A DNA stretch of 12,546 nucleotides, taken from contig JANQQO010000213.1 in NCBI GenBank assembly GCA_028289305.1, positions 1 through 12,546 of the forward strand, given 5' to 3'. Origin of the DNA: Rickettsiales bacterium. Lineage in GTDB: Bacteria > Pseudomonadota > Alphaproteobacteria > Rickettsiales > JANQQO01. Shown piece by piece: positions 6,979 through 12,546 of the stretch. A program made the translations under genes and the position numbers. The notes under the pieces were generated by a model that did no database searches, was not told the origin of the DNA, and saw only the letters and a list, made by a program, of their open reading frames with translations. Each line of letters opens with the position of its first letter. Position 1 is the first letter of the stretch.

Positions 6979-7004
6979 GTAACCTTCTTAAGTGTTTTCA
7001 CGAA
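6979..7004 (+). promoter_or_regulatory. ECF sigma-F (ECF16)-type promoter of the nrsF-like gene
   Basis: GTAACC (6979-6984), a 16-base spacer (6985-7000) and CGAA (7001-7004) match exactly the consensus GTAACC-N16-CGAA that I recall for sigma-F of Caulobacter and the ECF16 group. It faces the nrsF-like gene, with a predicted start near 7011 and a leader of about 80 bases. The same arrangement recurs at 10081-10106. A match of these ten bases at this spacing is expected about 0.02 times in a window of this size on both strands, assuming equal base use. Confidence 0.78.
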
Positions 7005-7013
7005 TAAGGAAAC

Positions 7014-7056
7014 AATACTGTTTCATAATGGGTTAGCCCTGTGTAGAATACTGTTT
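7014..7056 (+). repeat. direct repeat AATACTGTTT in the nrsF leader
   Basis: AATACTGTTT occurs at 7014-7023 and again at 7047-7056, 33 bases apart, about three helical turns. The 9-base core occurs a third time in reverse orientation (AAACAGTAT, 10087-10095) inside the spacer of the redoxin promoter. It may be a second regulator's binding site or a leader RNA element; function unknown. Confidence 0.45.
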
Positions 7057-7090
7057 ATAAAAGTCCCATATCTATCTGCTAATACAGACC

Positions 7091-7750
7091 GTGCCGAAGA
7101 AAAAAGACGATACAGAAACGCTGATTGATACCCTGGTGGAAGATGCCACGCCGGTGAAGAAATGTGTCTCACCACTCGGCTGTGCGGCGTTATGGGTAGG
7201 ATTAACTGCGTTGGTGTTCTTTGTGTTAGTGCCAATGGTAGGGATTCGCCCCGATATTGATGCAAAATCGGAAGATACGCTATTTATTATGGAAATGGCG
7301 GCGCTGTTAGTTGCCGGCCTATGTGCGATTATTGCCGCACTCTCGCTGAGTATCCCCGATGACCGTCCGCGCTATGCGGAATATACACTTCTTGGCGTGA
7401 CGGTGGCCATCTGGGTGGCACTAGTGGTATCTTCAATCCTATTCAGCACGCAAGAGGAGCTGTTTAGTGAGATACAGCGTGTAAATCCCGGCTTTTCCTG
7501 TGCACGTAATGTCTTGATGTTTGGCGCTATACCAGCGCTTGCTGCGATTTATTTTATTCGTAAGGCCGCACCCACACATTACCGCCTTATTGCCTTCACG
7601 GCCATACTCGGCGCATTCTCATTTGGGGTATTTGGCTGCCGTATGCATTATGGAGATGTATCGATGTACATCCTGATATGGCAGTACTCTCCGGCAATTA
7701 TCGCTGCAATCATTGCTATATTAGTGGCTGAGCGCTTGTTGCGCTGGTAG
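7091..7750 (+). CDS. nrsF: NrsF-like (DUF1109) membrane anti-sigma factor
   Basis: The 219-residue product has a short hydrophilic N-terminus (MPKKKDDTETLIDTLVED) and six predicted membrane helices at about 29-50, 64-87, 97-118, 140-157, 166-183 and 192-213. The C-terminal half carries the DUF1109 pattern: SCARN followed by a Pro-containing helix, KAAPTHYR, a small-residue helix ending FGCR, then the YILIWQYS helix and the terminal ERLLRW. Cys137 and Cys183 correspond to the two periplasmic-side cysteines conserved in the family. NrsF of Caulobacter inhibits sigma-F and responds to chromate and cadmium. I use GTG 7091 as start; no ATG or clear Shine-Dalgarno is available and the frame closes upstream at 7058. 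The partner sigma gene, usually adjacent, is missing here. The stop lies 3 bases from that of the convergent gene. Confidence 0.85.
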   Translation: MPKKKDDTETLIDTLVEDATPVKKCVSPLGCAALWVGLTALVFFVLVPMVGIRPDIDAKSEDTLFIMEMAALLVAGLCAIIAALSLSIPDDRPRYAEYTLLGVTVAIWVALVVSSILFSTQEELFSEIQRVNPGFSCARNVLMFGAIPALAAIYFIRKAAPTHYRLIAFTAILGAFSFGVFGCRMHYGDVSMYILIWQYSPAIIAAIIAILVAERLLRW

Positions 7751-7753
7751 GGT

Positions 7754-9691
7754 TTAGATAAAGTCAGCGTCGACTTCAACAAGGATGTTGAGCTGAGCAG
7801 TGCCGCCGTTGCCGTCATCGGCGGTGATGGCAAAGTTATGTGTGCCCTCTTCGAATATAGTAGCAGCAAAACTACCTGCGCCAGTGCTATCATTATAGTT
7901 AAGTGCAGATTGGTCAAAAAGACCCTGGTTAGTGAAATCCACAGTCAGTGCATCACCATTTGCATCACTTACATTAAAGTTGAAATTCAGCACATCATTT
8001 ACACCAACGCGGAAGCTGTAATCATCTGGATTTTGTTGCCCGCCACCATTAAAGACCGGGTTATAATTCCTTTCTGCAACATCGAAGACCAAATTCATGG
8101 TATCGCTTGCTCCAGAAGAATCTGTTGCGGTAACCGTATAGTTGAAAACACCCCATTCATCCGAATAAGCCGCCCCATAAACCCAGATACCTTGTGCTGT
8201 TACATCAAAATCGACTGCATCAAAAGCGCCTAAATCGCCTTGGATGGTATATGTAAGACTATCCCCATCAGCATCTGTTGCACTGAAAGTTTGGTTAATG
8301 CCGAAACTATTTGGCAAATCTAGCGTCATGGTATCTTGGCTAAACACAGGGGCGCTATTTCCGCCTGAGCTACCACCAGAACCTCCACTTCCGCCAGAAC
8401 CACCGCTGCCACCGTCGGAAGATACAATATCACCCGCTCCGCCATTACCGCTAGAGCTGCTACCACCGTTGTCGCCTGAACCGCCGAAACTAATATCTCC
8501 TGGGTTAATTGTATCTGCGCCGCCGCCGCCAAATACCGCACCACCTTTTCCACCACTAACAACACTATCGTCATCACCACCTATGCTTGTGCCGCCGCCG
8601 AAGCCATTCTCCCCTTGTGTTATTCCATCGTCAGCAAATTCGGTGCTTTCATCTGGTACATCATCGTCAGCAACGCTATTTCCTACCGTATTATTGTTTT
8701 GTGGTGGGGGTGTAACATCGGTACTGGCAAGAATTTCTAAATCATTACTGTCCGCTGCATCGCCAGCAGGAGTAGTGTTGTTATTATCGCCCACATCATT
8801 ACCTGCAACGGTGATAGGGCCCGTATTAAGATCCACATCACCACCAACGCTGCTATTGGGTGCGCTCGTAGTTGGAACAGAGCCAATGCCAGAAATTGTT
8901 CCAGCAGTTACGATCGGCGCATCAGAAATAGGGTTCGCATCATAGATACCGATCAGGCCATTGCCAGAGCTGCCAACCGTAATGCCATTGGCAGGAGACA
9001 TATTAGCCAATTGCGTCACTTCTAAGCTAGCGGTGTTGATAGGGGTCACTTGCAAATTAGGAGAAACAAGCGTTGAAGTAAGCGCAGTGCTAATAACAGC
9101 GGCTTCAGTTATAGAGCTTGATTGTGGGGTTACAGGGTTGCTTTGCGCAATTTGGGTTTGGGTATCAGCAGGTGTTTCGTTTACACTGTTTTGTGGCGAG
9201 ATCAGCCGGTCTAATTCCAGCTGTGCCACCATCGTATTCTGTTGCAGCGTTACAGGAATGGCGAATACCTGCTCATTCGCAACAAATGGCAAGCCATCCA
9301 CCACATCCTGCAACAACACATGGGCGTTGATTGTGATATTTCCATCCATGAAATTCGTCACAATCACCATTTCGTTCGATAGGAAGTTTTTCACTGCTTC
9401 CACCGCACCAGAGATATATACCGTACCATCTGGAGCAATCTCTACGATGACTCCTTCTGGCACATCATCCAGCGCTACCTTGTGACCATTTTCAGAAACA
9501 TTAAACGATACCGAGACATGCTGGTCATCGGCCGCATCCAGGCGTTCCACCAATGTACTTAAATCAACGGAGATTTTTTCTGTCTTCTCACCACCGGCAG
9601 CAGGCTCCAGCTCGGCAAGTGCCTTTATGGCATCTTCCTCGGATACTACCGCCTTCTGTGGCGTAATAGCATTCTCCTCAAGCAGTGCCAT
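7754..9691 (-). CDS. large Gly/Ser/Asn-rich protein with two cadherin-like domains, probably surface or secreted
   Basis: The 645-residue product has no Sec signal or membrane helix. Residues about 40-165 look like a beta-rich domain (VPEGVIVEIAPDGTVYISG). 165-350 are Ser/Thr/Asn/Asp-rich, low in charge. 360-445 are Gly-rich, ending in a run of GGS units. Two cadherin-like domains follow at about 446-539 (NSAPVF...TDADGDSLTYTI...FNYTVTATD) and 544-640 (YNPVF...VSDANGDALTV...HNFAITADD), with Asp/Asn patterns suited to calcium. The protein ends DADFI, an acidic residue followed by hydrophobics as in several type I secretion substrates; type I export is inference. I chose the ATG at 9691 because GGGGAG lies 9-10 bases upstream; an ATG 12 codons earlier (9727) is the alternative. 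No transporter genes are nearby. Confidence 0.88.
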   Translation of the reverse strand: MALLEENAITPQKAVVSEEDAIKALAELEPAAGGEKTEKISVDLSTLVERLDAADDQHVSVSFNVSENGHKVALDDVPEGVIVEIAPDGTVYISGAVEAVKNFLSNEMVIVTNFMDGNITINAHVLLQDVVDGLPFVANEQVFAIPVTLQQNTMVAQLELDRLISPQNSVNETPADTQTQIAQSNPVTPQSSSITEAAVISTALTSTLVSPNLQVTPINTASLEVTQLANMSPANGITVGSSGNGLIGIYDANPISDAPIVTAGTISGIGSVPTTSAPNSSVGGDVDLNTGPITVAGNDVGDNNNTTPAGDAADSNDLEILASTDVTPPPQNNNTVGNSVADDDVPDESTEFADDGITQGENGFGGGTSIGGDDDSVVSGGKGGAVFGGGGADTINPGDISFGGSGDNGGSSSSGNGGAGDIVSSDGGSGGSGGSGGSGGSSGGNSAPVFSQDTMTLDLPNSFGINQTFSATDADGDSLTYTIQGDLGAFDAVDFDVTAQGIWVYGAAYSDEWGVFNYTVTATDSSGASDTMNLVFDVAERNYNPVFNGGGQQNPDDYSFRVGVNDVLNFNFNVSDANGDALTVDFTNQGLFDQSALNYNDSTGAGSFAATIFEEGTHNFAITADDGNGGTAQLNILVEVDADFI

Positions 9692-9727
9692 CGTAAGTTT
9701 CTCCCCTGTGGGCCAGTGCGTATACAT

Positions 9728-10172
9728 TGCTACTGTATTTCACCTTCTAATCCCCCGCTATGTTTAAACTGAACCCTAGTTTGCTATAGTAGCAGAAAAA
9801 GGTTAAAAAAACGTTAAATTGTCACATAAAATTGCAAAAACGTTCTACCTAGATTAACCTCGGGTTGAAAACTGCCTTAAAAACATACACTTCAGCGGGA
9901 ATTGAATTGTATCTTTTTTGTATTTAAGCAGTATTTTGTTAAAATCCAATCTTTTTAGATGTTGAAGTAAAATGCCTGTTTGTCAGTATGTTAAAGCTAA
10001 AAAATAAGGGGTTTTATTAAGAAAACTTGACGCTTAAAAAGTAAACGCCCTGAAAATCCTATGGTAATACCGTCTTTTTTGTAACCAAACAGTATCCGCA
10101 AGCGAATACACAGGCTATAAACCATTCTTCCATATTTATCAAGAATAAAACCAATATGTTAAGGAGACTCGT
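9728..10172. other. AT-rich divergent intergenic region
   Basis: A 445-base gene-free stretch separates the divergent surface-protein and redoxin genes. It is strikingly AT-rich with many A and T runs (for example around 9798-9812 and 10000-10016). It contains the small palindrome TGCTATAGTAGCA (9782-9794), which overlaps a possible minus-strand -10 (TACTAT) for the surface-protein gene; no good -35 accompanies it. The redoxin promoter is at 10081-10106. I find no ORF of more than a few codons and no RNA gene that I recognise. Confidence 0.6.
10081..10106 (+). promoter_or_regulatory. ECF sigma-F (ECF16)-type promoter of the redoxin gene
   Basis: GTAACC (10081-10086), 16 bases (10087-10102) and CGAA (10103-10106) give the same exact match as at 6979-7004, here 66 bases before the redoxin ATG. 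Both copies have a T-rich upstream flank or nearby T run and continue CGAATA. The spacer contains AAACAGTAT, the reverse of the motif repeated in the nrsF leader. Confidence 0.78.
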
Positions 10173-10814
10173 ATGACGCACCCCGCCCGATTTTTTAAAG
10201 GTTTTTTCGCTGCCGCTGCTGCCATGATCATGGGAGCACTGTTATTTACCTACCAACACACCGCGCATGCCGCGCTACAAGTGGGGCAACCCGCGCCAGA
10301 TTTTACCCTTCCCGGTAGCGATGGTGCAACGCATAGCCTAAGCCAGCATAAGGGAAAAGTGGTTGTTCTTGAATGGTTTAATAAAGACTGTCCGTTCGTA
10401 CGCAAGCATTATGATGAGGGCGCCATGCAAAAGCTCCAGCAGCAATATACGGCGCAAGACGTTGTGTGGCTCTCGGTGGTCTCTTCCGCAGAAGGAAAAC
10501 AGGGGCATCTCGCCACGGCTGAGGCCGCTGTCACAGTAAAACAGGAAGAAAAAGCAAACCCCACTGCCATGTTGCTTGATCATACAGGCGATACCGGCCG
10601 GCTATATGGTGCCAAAACCACGCCGCATATGTATATCATCGATGAAACAGGTGTATTGCGCTACCAGGGCGCGATTGATAGCATCGCCTCGGCCAAATCT
10701 TCTGACATTGCTGATGCCACGAATTACGTGCAACAAGCCCTCGATGAACACGCCGCCGGTAAGCCCATCTCCGTAGCCGTCACCAAGCCATATGGCTGCT
10801 CGGTGAAGTACTAA
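10173..10814 (+). CDS. secreted redoxin / thioredoxin-fold protein (AhpC/TSA-like)
   Basis: The 213-residue product starts with a signal peptide (basic MTHPARFFKG, hydrophobic core to about 27, likely cleavage after AHA at 33), so it should act in the periplasm. A redoxin domain follows (about 35-195): VGQPAPDFTLPGSDG, GKVVVLEWFNKDCPFVRKHY with the active-site-like Cys73, LYGAKTTPHMYIID with the cis-proline at 151, then LRYQGAIDS. The only other cysteine is Cys209 in the C-terminal KPYGCSVKY, so there is no CxxC; a Cys73-Cys209 disulphide is plausible but inferred. The ATG has AAGGAG six bases upstream. The ECF-type promoter shared with nrsF suggests a role in thiol or metal stress defence. 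The exact substrate is unknown. Confidence 0.9.
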   Translation: MTHPARFFKGFFAAAAAMIMGALLFTYQHTAHAALQVGQPAPDFTLPGSDGATHSLSQHKGKVVVLEWFNKDCPFVRKHYDEGAMQKLQQQYTAQDVVWLSVVSSAEGKQGHLATAEAAVTVKQEEKANPTAMLLDHTGDTGRLYGAKTTPHMYIIDETGVLRYQGAIDSIASAKSSDIADATNYVQQALDEHAAGKPISVAVTKPYGCSVKY

Positions 10815-10835
10815 GCTTTTTAAATTAGAATATAA

Positions 10836-10867
10836 AAAAGGCGCGGTGGGTTTCCAACGCGCCTTTT
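10836..10867. terminator. bidirectional intrinsic terminator
   Basis: AAAAGGCGCG (10836-10845) pairs perfectly with CGCGCCTTTT (10858-10867). The 12-base loop can add an inner TGG/CCA pairing. A and T tracts flank the GC stem, so it can end both the plus-strand redoxin transcript and the convergent minus-strand cspA transcript. Confidence 0.88.
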
Positions 10868-10893
10868 CGAGTAAAAGAAGTAGATAGTTTAGA

Positions 10894-11106
10894 CTAGCTT
10901 GCTTCTTCTAATTTTAGGTTAACTGCGGATTGGCGGCCTTTATTGGTCGCAATTTCGTAGCTGAGTTTTTGCCCTTCTTTGAGCTCAAAAATGCCTGCTT
11001 TTTCAACAGCACTAATGTGCACGAATACGTCACTATCACCTTCTGTAGGGGCAATGAAGCCATATCCTTTATTGGGGTTGAACCATTTAACGGTACCTTC
11101 TGCCAT
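10894..11106 (-). CDS. cold-shock domain protein (CspA family)
   Basis: A 70-residue single cold-shock domain, the usual size. RNP1 appears as KGYGFI (13-18) and RNP2 as VFVHI (27-31), preceded by GTVKWFN, so it should bind single-stranded RNA or DNA as a chaperone. The ATG has a perfect AAGGAGA seven bases upstream. The 3' end faces the shared terminator. A hairpin-forming sequence lies in its upstream region (11147-11163), compatible with leader-RNA control as in other csp genes, but neither promoter nor leader length can be fixed. Which csp paralogue it is, and whether it is cold-induced, cannot be told. Confidence 0.96.
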   Translation of the reverse strand: MAEGTVKWFNPNKGYGFIAPTEGDSDVFVHISAVEKAGIFELKEGQKLSYEIATNKGRQSAVNLKLEEAS

Positions 11107-11146
11107 AATATAATCTCCTTAAATTGGCTATATAGGGCGCACCACT

Positions 11147-11163
11147 TTTGTGCGGCGCACAAA
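11147..11163 (-). promoter_or_regulatory. inverted repeat upstream of the cold-shock gene
   Basis: TTTGTGC (11147-11153) and GCACAAA (11157-11163) are perfect inverted copies with a three-base spacer, 41 bases upstream of the cspA-family ATG. It could be a leader-RNA hairpin or an operator; a TATATA stretch between it and the gene lacks a good -35. Confidence 0.4.
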
Positions 11164-11216
11164 GCACGACACTTACTCAAAACTGTTGGCACTTCTAGTT
11201 CATGCAAGGAGATCAG

Positions 11217-11363
11217 ATGATCGTGACACCCCGTGGGATGTATTGCCTTAGAGACGCCTTCAAACGCTTAGGGGCAGAGCCCCTTAGGAGCAGTTATGCT
11301 GTACTTATGGGGCGGTGTATAGCGCGTTCTGCCTGTAATTACAAGGAGAATCTATTTTTTTAA
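11217..11363 (+). CDS. doubtful small ORF, 48 residues
   Basis: An ATG with an AAGGAG five bases upstream opens a 48-codon frame (MIVTPRGMYCLRDAFKRLGA...) that ends at TAA, overlapping the 3' end of the convergent higA by four bases. It has three cysteines and is basic, with no recognisable domain. It contains an inverted repeat AGGGGC/GCCCCT (11270-11275, 11279-11284) like those in intergenic GC-rich hairpins, which argues that this stretch may be non-coding. The ribosome site is the main reason to list it. Confidence 0.2.
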   Translation: MIVTPRGMYCLRDAFKRLGAEPLRSSYAVLMGRCIARSACNYKENLFF

Positions 11364-11683
11364 GGGCGTGCTAGATCCTCTTCCTGTGTATTGCGGGTAG
11401 GGTATGGCTTAATTTTTTTTATTTGGGCTTTTATTTTTTGCTGCGCGTGCCAAAGATCATAGCTGCGCTGCATATTGATCCACAATTCTGGTGTAGTGTT
11501 AAACGCCTTTGCAAGTTTTAGGGCCATTTCAGGGCTGATGCCTGCGTGTTTATTGACAATATCAGAAAACGTCTTTCGTGAGATGTGCAAATCTTTTGCA
11601 ATCTGGGTGACGGTCAGCTTCAAAGGCAGCAAATAATGTTCTTTAATAATTTCTCCTGGGTGACAAGGGTTATGCATTTGCAT
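11360..11683 (-). CDS. higA: HigA-family antitoxin (XRE helix-turn-helix)
   Basis: The 107-residue product begins MQMHNPCHPGEIIKEHYL, the characteristic HigA opening, followed by an XRE helix-turn-helix (about 24-65: LTVTQIAKDLHISRKTFSDIV then HAGISPEMALKLAKAF) and the ELWINMQRSYDLW segment. The C-terminal 25 residues are basic and variable. It should neutralise the toxin encoded upstream and repress the operon by binding its promoter palindrome. The start at 11683 has AGGAG nine bases upstream, directly abutting the higB stop codon; an internal ATG two codons on is possible. The toxin-first order is typical of hig loci. Confidence 0.94.
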   Translation of the reverse strand: MQMHNPCHPGEIIKEHYLLPLKLTVTQIAKDLHISRKTFSDIVNKHAGISPEMALKLAKAFNTTPELWINMQRSYDLWHAQQKIKAQIKKIKPYPTRNTQEEDLARP

Positions 11684-11697
11684 GATCGTTATCTCCT

Positions 11698-11976
11698 TTA
11701 ATGTGGGTCTTCGTAGTTAACATTATACGCGTGACCATTTTTGAACGTGAATGTAATTCTATAATTACCACTAACATCTACTGACCAAACGCCTTTTCTT
11801 TTACCTTTATATTGATGCAGTCGTGCCCCCGGATAATTCATATCTTCCAGTTCAGCAGCGCCGTTAAGTTGCGTTAACACTCTTGCGATCTTTTTTGCAT
11901 ATCGTGATTCTATTCCTTTGGTCGACCCTTTTGTAAAAAATAACTCCAGCCCTTTATGAGAAAAGTTTTTTATCAT
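11698..11976 (-). CDS. higB: HigB-family toxin (RelE/ParE superfamily mRNA interferase)
   Basis: The 92-residue product fits the HigB family throughout: MIKNFSHKGLELFF, the linker GSTKGIESRYAKKIARVL, LEDMNYPGARLHQYKGKRKG, then the core WSVDVSGNYRITFTF and the terminal NYEDPH. Such toxins cleave mRNA on the ribosome. It appears intact. The start at 11976 is chosen because it matches the family; the open frame runs 26 codons further upstream, but those codons lie across the promoter and into the neighbouring gene. It ends 14 bases before higA. Confidence 0.94.
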   Translation of the reverse strand: MIKNFSHKGLELFFTKGSTKGIESRYAKKIARVLTQLNGAAELEDMNYPGARLHQYKGKRKGVWSVDVSGNYRITFTFKNGHAYNVNYEDPH

Positions 11977-11985
11977 GTATAATAA

Positions 11986-12014
11986 AGTGTATAGTGTAAC
12001 GTTACACGTGTCAA
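11986..12014 (-). promoter_or_regulatory. higBA promoter with an operator palindrome in its spacer
   Basis: On the minus strand TTGACA (12009-12014) and TACACT (11986-11991) are 17 bases apart. The perfect 14-base palindrome GTGTAACGTTACAC (11994-12007) fills most of the spacer, just where HigA could block RNA polymerase. The predicted start is only 2-4 bases before the higB ATG, so the toxin mRNA would be nearly leaderless. The -35 contains the stop codon of the upstream MFS gene. Confidence 0.8.
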
Positions 12015-12546
12015 TTTTTAATAAGGCGACGGGTGAGGAAGATGAAGAATACATTGCCGATGGCGGTGAAGAGGAAGATGTGGATAACGGAAAGATGGAG
12101 GGAGTAAAGTAGCAGAATAATGAGGGCCGATAACACCATGAACAGGGCGTTTAGGATGTTGTTAAAACTGATGACACGGGCACGCCAGGCCGGGTCGGCG
12201 ATGTGCTGGAGATAGGCATAAAGCGGAACGGCGTATACGCCACCACAGAGGGCTATAGTGGTTAGAGCGAGGGTGATGAGGATGTTGTGGGAGGAGGAAA
12301 AGAATTCAGCGACGCCGATGAGAGAGGGTGTGGCGGCGGGTGTTGGACTTAAAGCTATTAAGGCGAGGATGGTAAGGGTGAGCCCTGCCCCACCGAGAGG
12401 TACATAGGTGAGGCGGATGGTGCCGCGAGTGAGGACATAGCACAGCAGCGCGCCAAGGGCGATGCCAATGGAGAAGGCGGCAAGAAAGACGGTCGCGACC
12501 TCTTCATTACCGCCAGTGATTTCTTTGGCGTAGATAGAAAATTGTG
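12011..12546 (-). CDS. MFS transporter, C-terminal part (LplT/Aas-like)
   Basis: An open minus-strand frame enters at the right edge and ends at TGA 12011-12013, giving 178 residues. It is highly hydrophobic with about five membrane helices, among them VATVFLAAFSIGIALGALL, an ILITLALTTIALCGGVY stretch and the final IFLFTAIGNVFFIFL. The motif GGVYAVPLYAYLQHIAD followed by RARVISFNNILNALFMV is what I know from MFS proteins of the lysophospholipid transporter group (LplT, and the MFS part of fused acyltransferase proteins). Here the protein stops right after the MFS part (LTRRLIKN), so it is not N-terminally fused to an acyltransferase. Start and N-terminal half are outside the window. Confidence 0.85.
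   Translation of the reverse strand, partial: QFSIYAKEITGGNEEVATVFLAAFSIGIALGALLCYVLTRGTIRLTYVPLGGAGLTLTILALIALSPTPAATPSLIGVAEFFSSSHNILITLALTTIALCGGVYAVPLYAYLQHIADPAWRARVISFNNILNALFMVLSALIILLLYSLHLSVIHIFLFTAIGNVFFIFLTRRLIKN

Noticed and set aside
8130..8155. A third GTAACC, within the surface-protein gene
   Set aside because: No CGAA follows at 16 bases (the sequence there is CCCA), and it lies inside a coding region with no downstream plus-strand gene.
8361..8420. Short tandem repeat that could be taken for a CRISPR or VNTR array
   Set aside because: It encodes the GGS hinge of the surface protein in frame, with no spacer-repeat structure. Length variation between strains is possible but not visible here.
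8244..8945. Plus-strand 233-codon Pro/Ser-rich frame
   Set aside because: It is the mirror of the Gly/Ser/Asp-rich part of the minus-strand surface protein; the proline runs come from reading GGS codons in reverse.
11977..12054. 26-codon N-terminal extension of HigB
   Set aside because: The extension lies across the higBA promoter and the end of the MFS gene, and the family alignment starts at MIKNF.

Overview
The window looks like a piece of an alphaproteobacterial chromosome of moderate GC content. The clues are the ribosomal cluster rpsP-rimM-trmD-rplS, a DUF1109/NrsF-type anti-sigma factor with promoters matching the sigma-F (ECF16) consensus known from Caulobacter, an S16 protein with an alphaproteobacterial-style acidic tail (here very long), and dispersed palindromic intergenic repeats of the kind that yield the spurious peptide HCEERSDEAIQ. 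I cannot name the genus.

Layout. (i) 1-2376, minus strand: rpsP, a palindromic repeat, rimM, trmD and the first 20 codons of rplS, driven by a plausible promoter just upstream of rpsP. (ii) 2377-5171, minus strand: an unrecognised 280-residue protein with two membrane segments, two small translationally coupled membrane proteins that resemble each other, and glmU with a very good sigma70-type promoter (TTGAAT-17-TATAAA). (iii) 5209-6914: plus-strand rmuC bracketed by two copies of a palindromic repeat. (iv) 6979-10814: the most interesting part. An nrsF-like membrane anti-sigma gene and a secreted redoxin each have an exact GTAACC-N16-CGAA promoter. Between them, on the minus strand, lies a 645-residue Gly/Ser/Asp/Asn-rich protein with cadherin-like C-terminal domains and no Sec signal. 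(v) 10836-11363: a bidirectional terminator, a cold-shock protein gene, and a leader region with hairpins and a doubtful small ORF. (vi) 11360-12546: a higBA toxin-antitoxin operon whose promoter overlaps the stop codon of the upstream MFS transporter gene (LplT/Aas-like, truncated by the window edge).

How it fits together. The left half is housekeeping: ribosome biogenesis and tRNA modification, UDP-GlcNAc synthesis and genome maintenance. The central part looks like a fragment of an ECF-sigma stress regulon. NrsF would hold an ECF sigma factor at the membrane, and release would activate both nrsF itself and the periplasmic redoxin. The sigma factor gene is not in the window, and whether the intervening surface-type protein belongs to this response is unknown. 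The right end is a compact type II toxin-antitoxin module inserted directly behind a phospholipid-related transporter gene.
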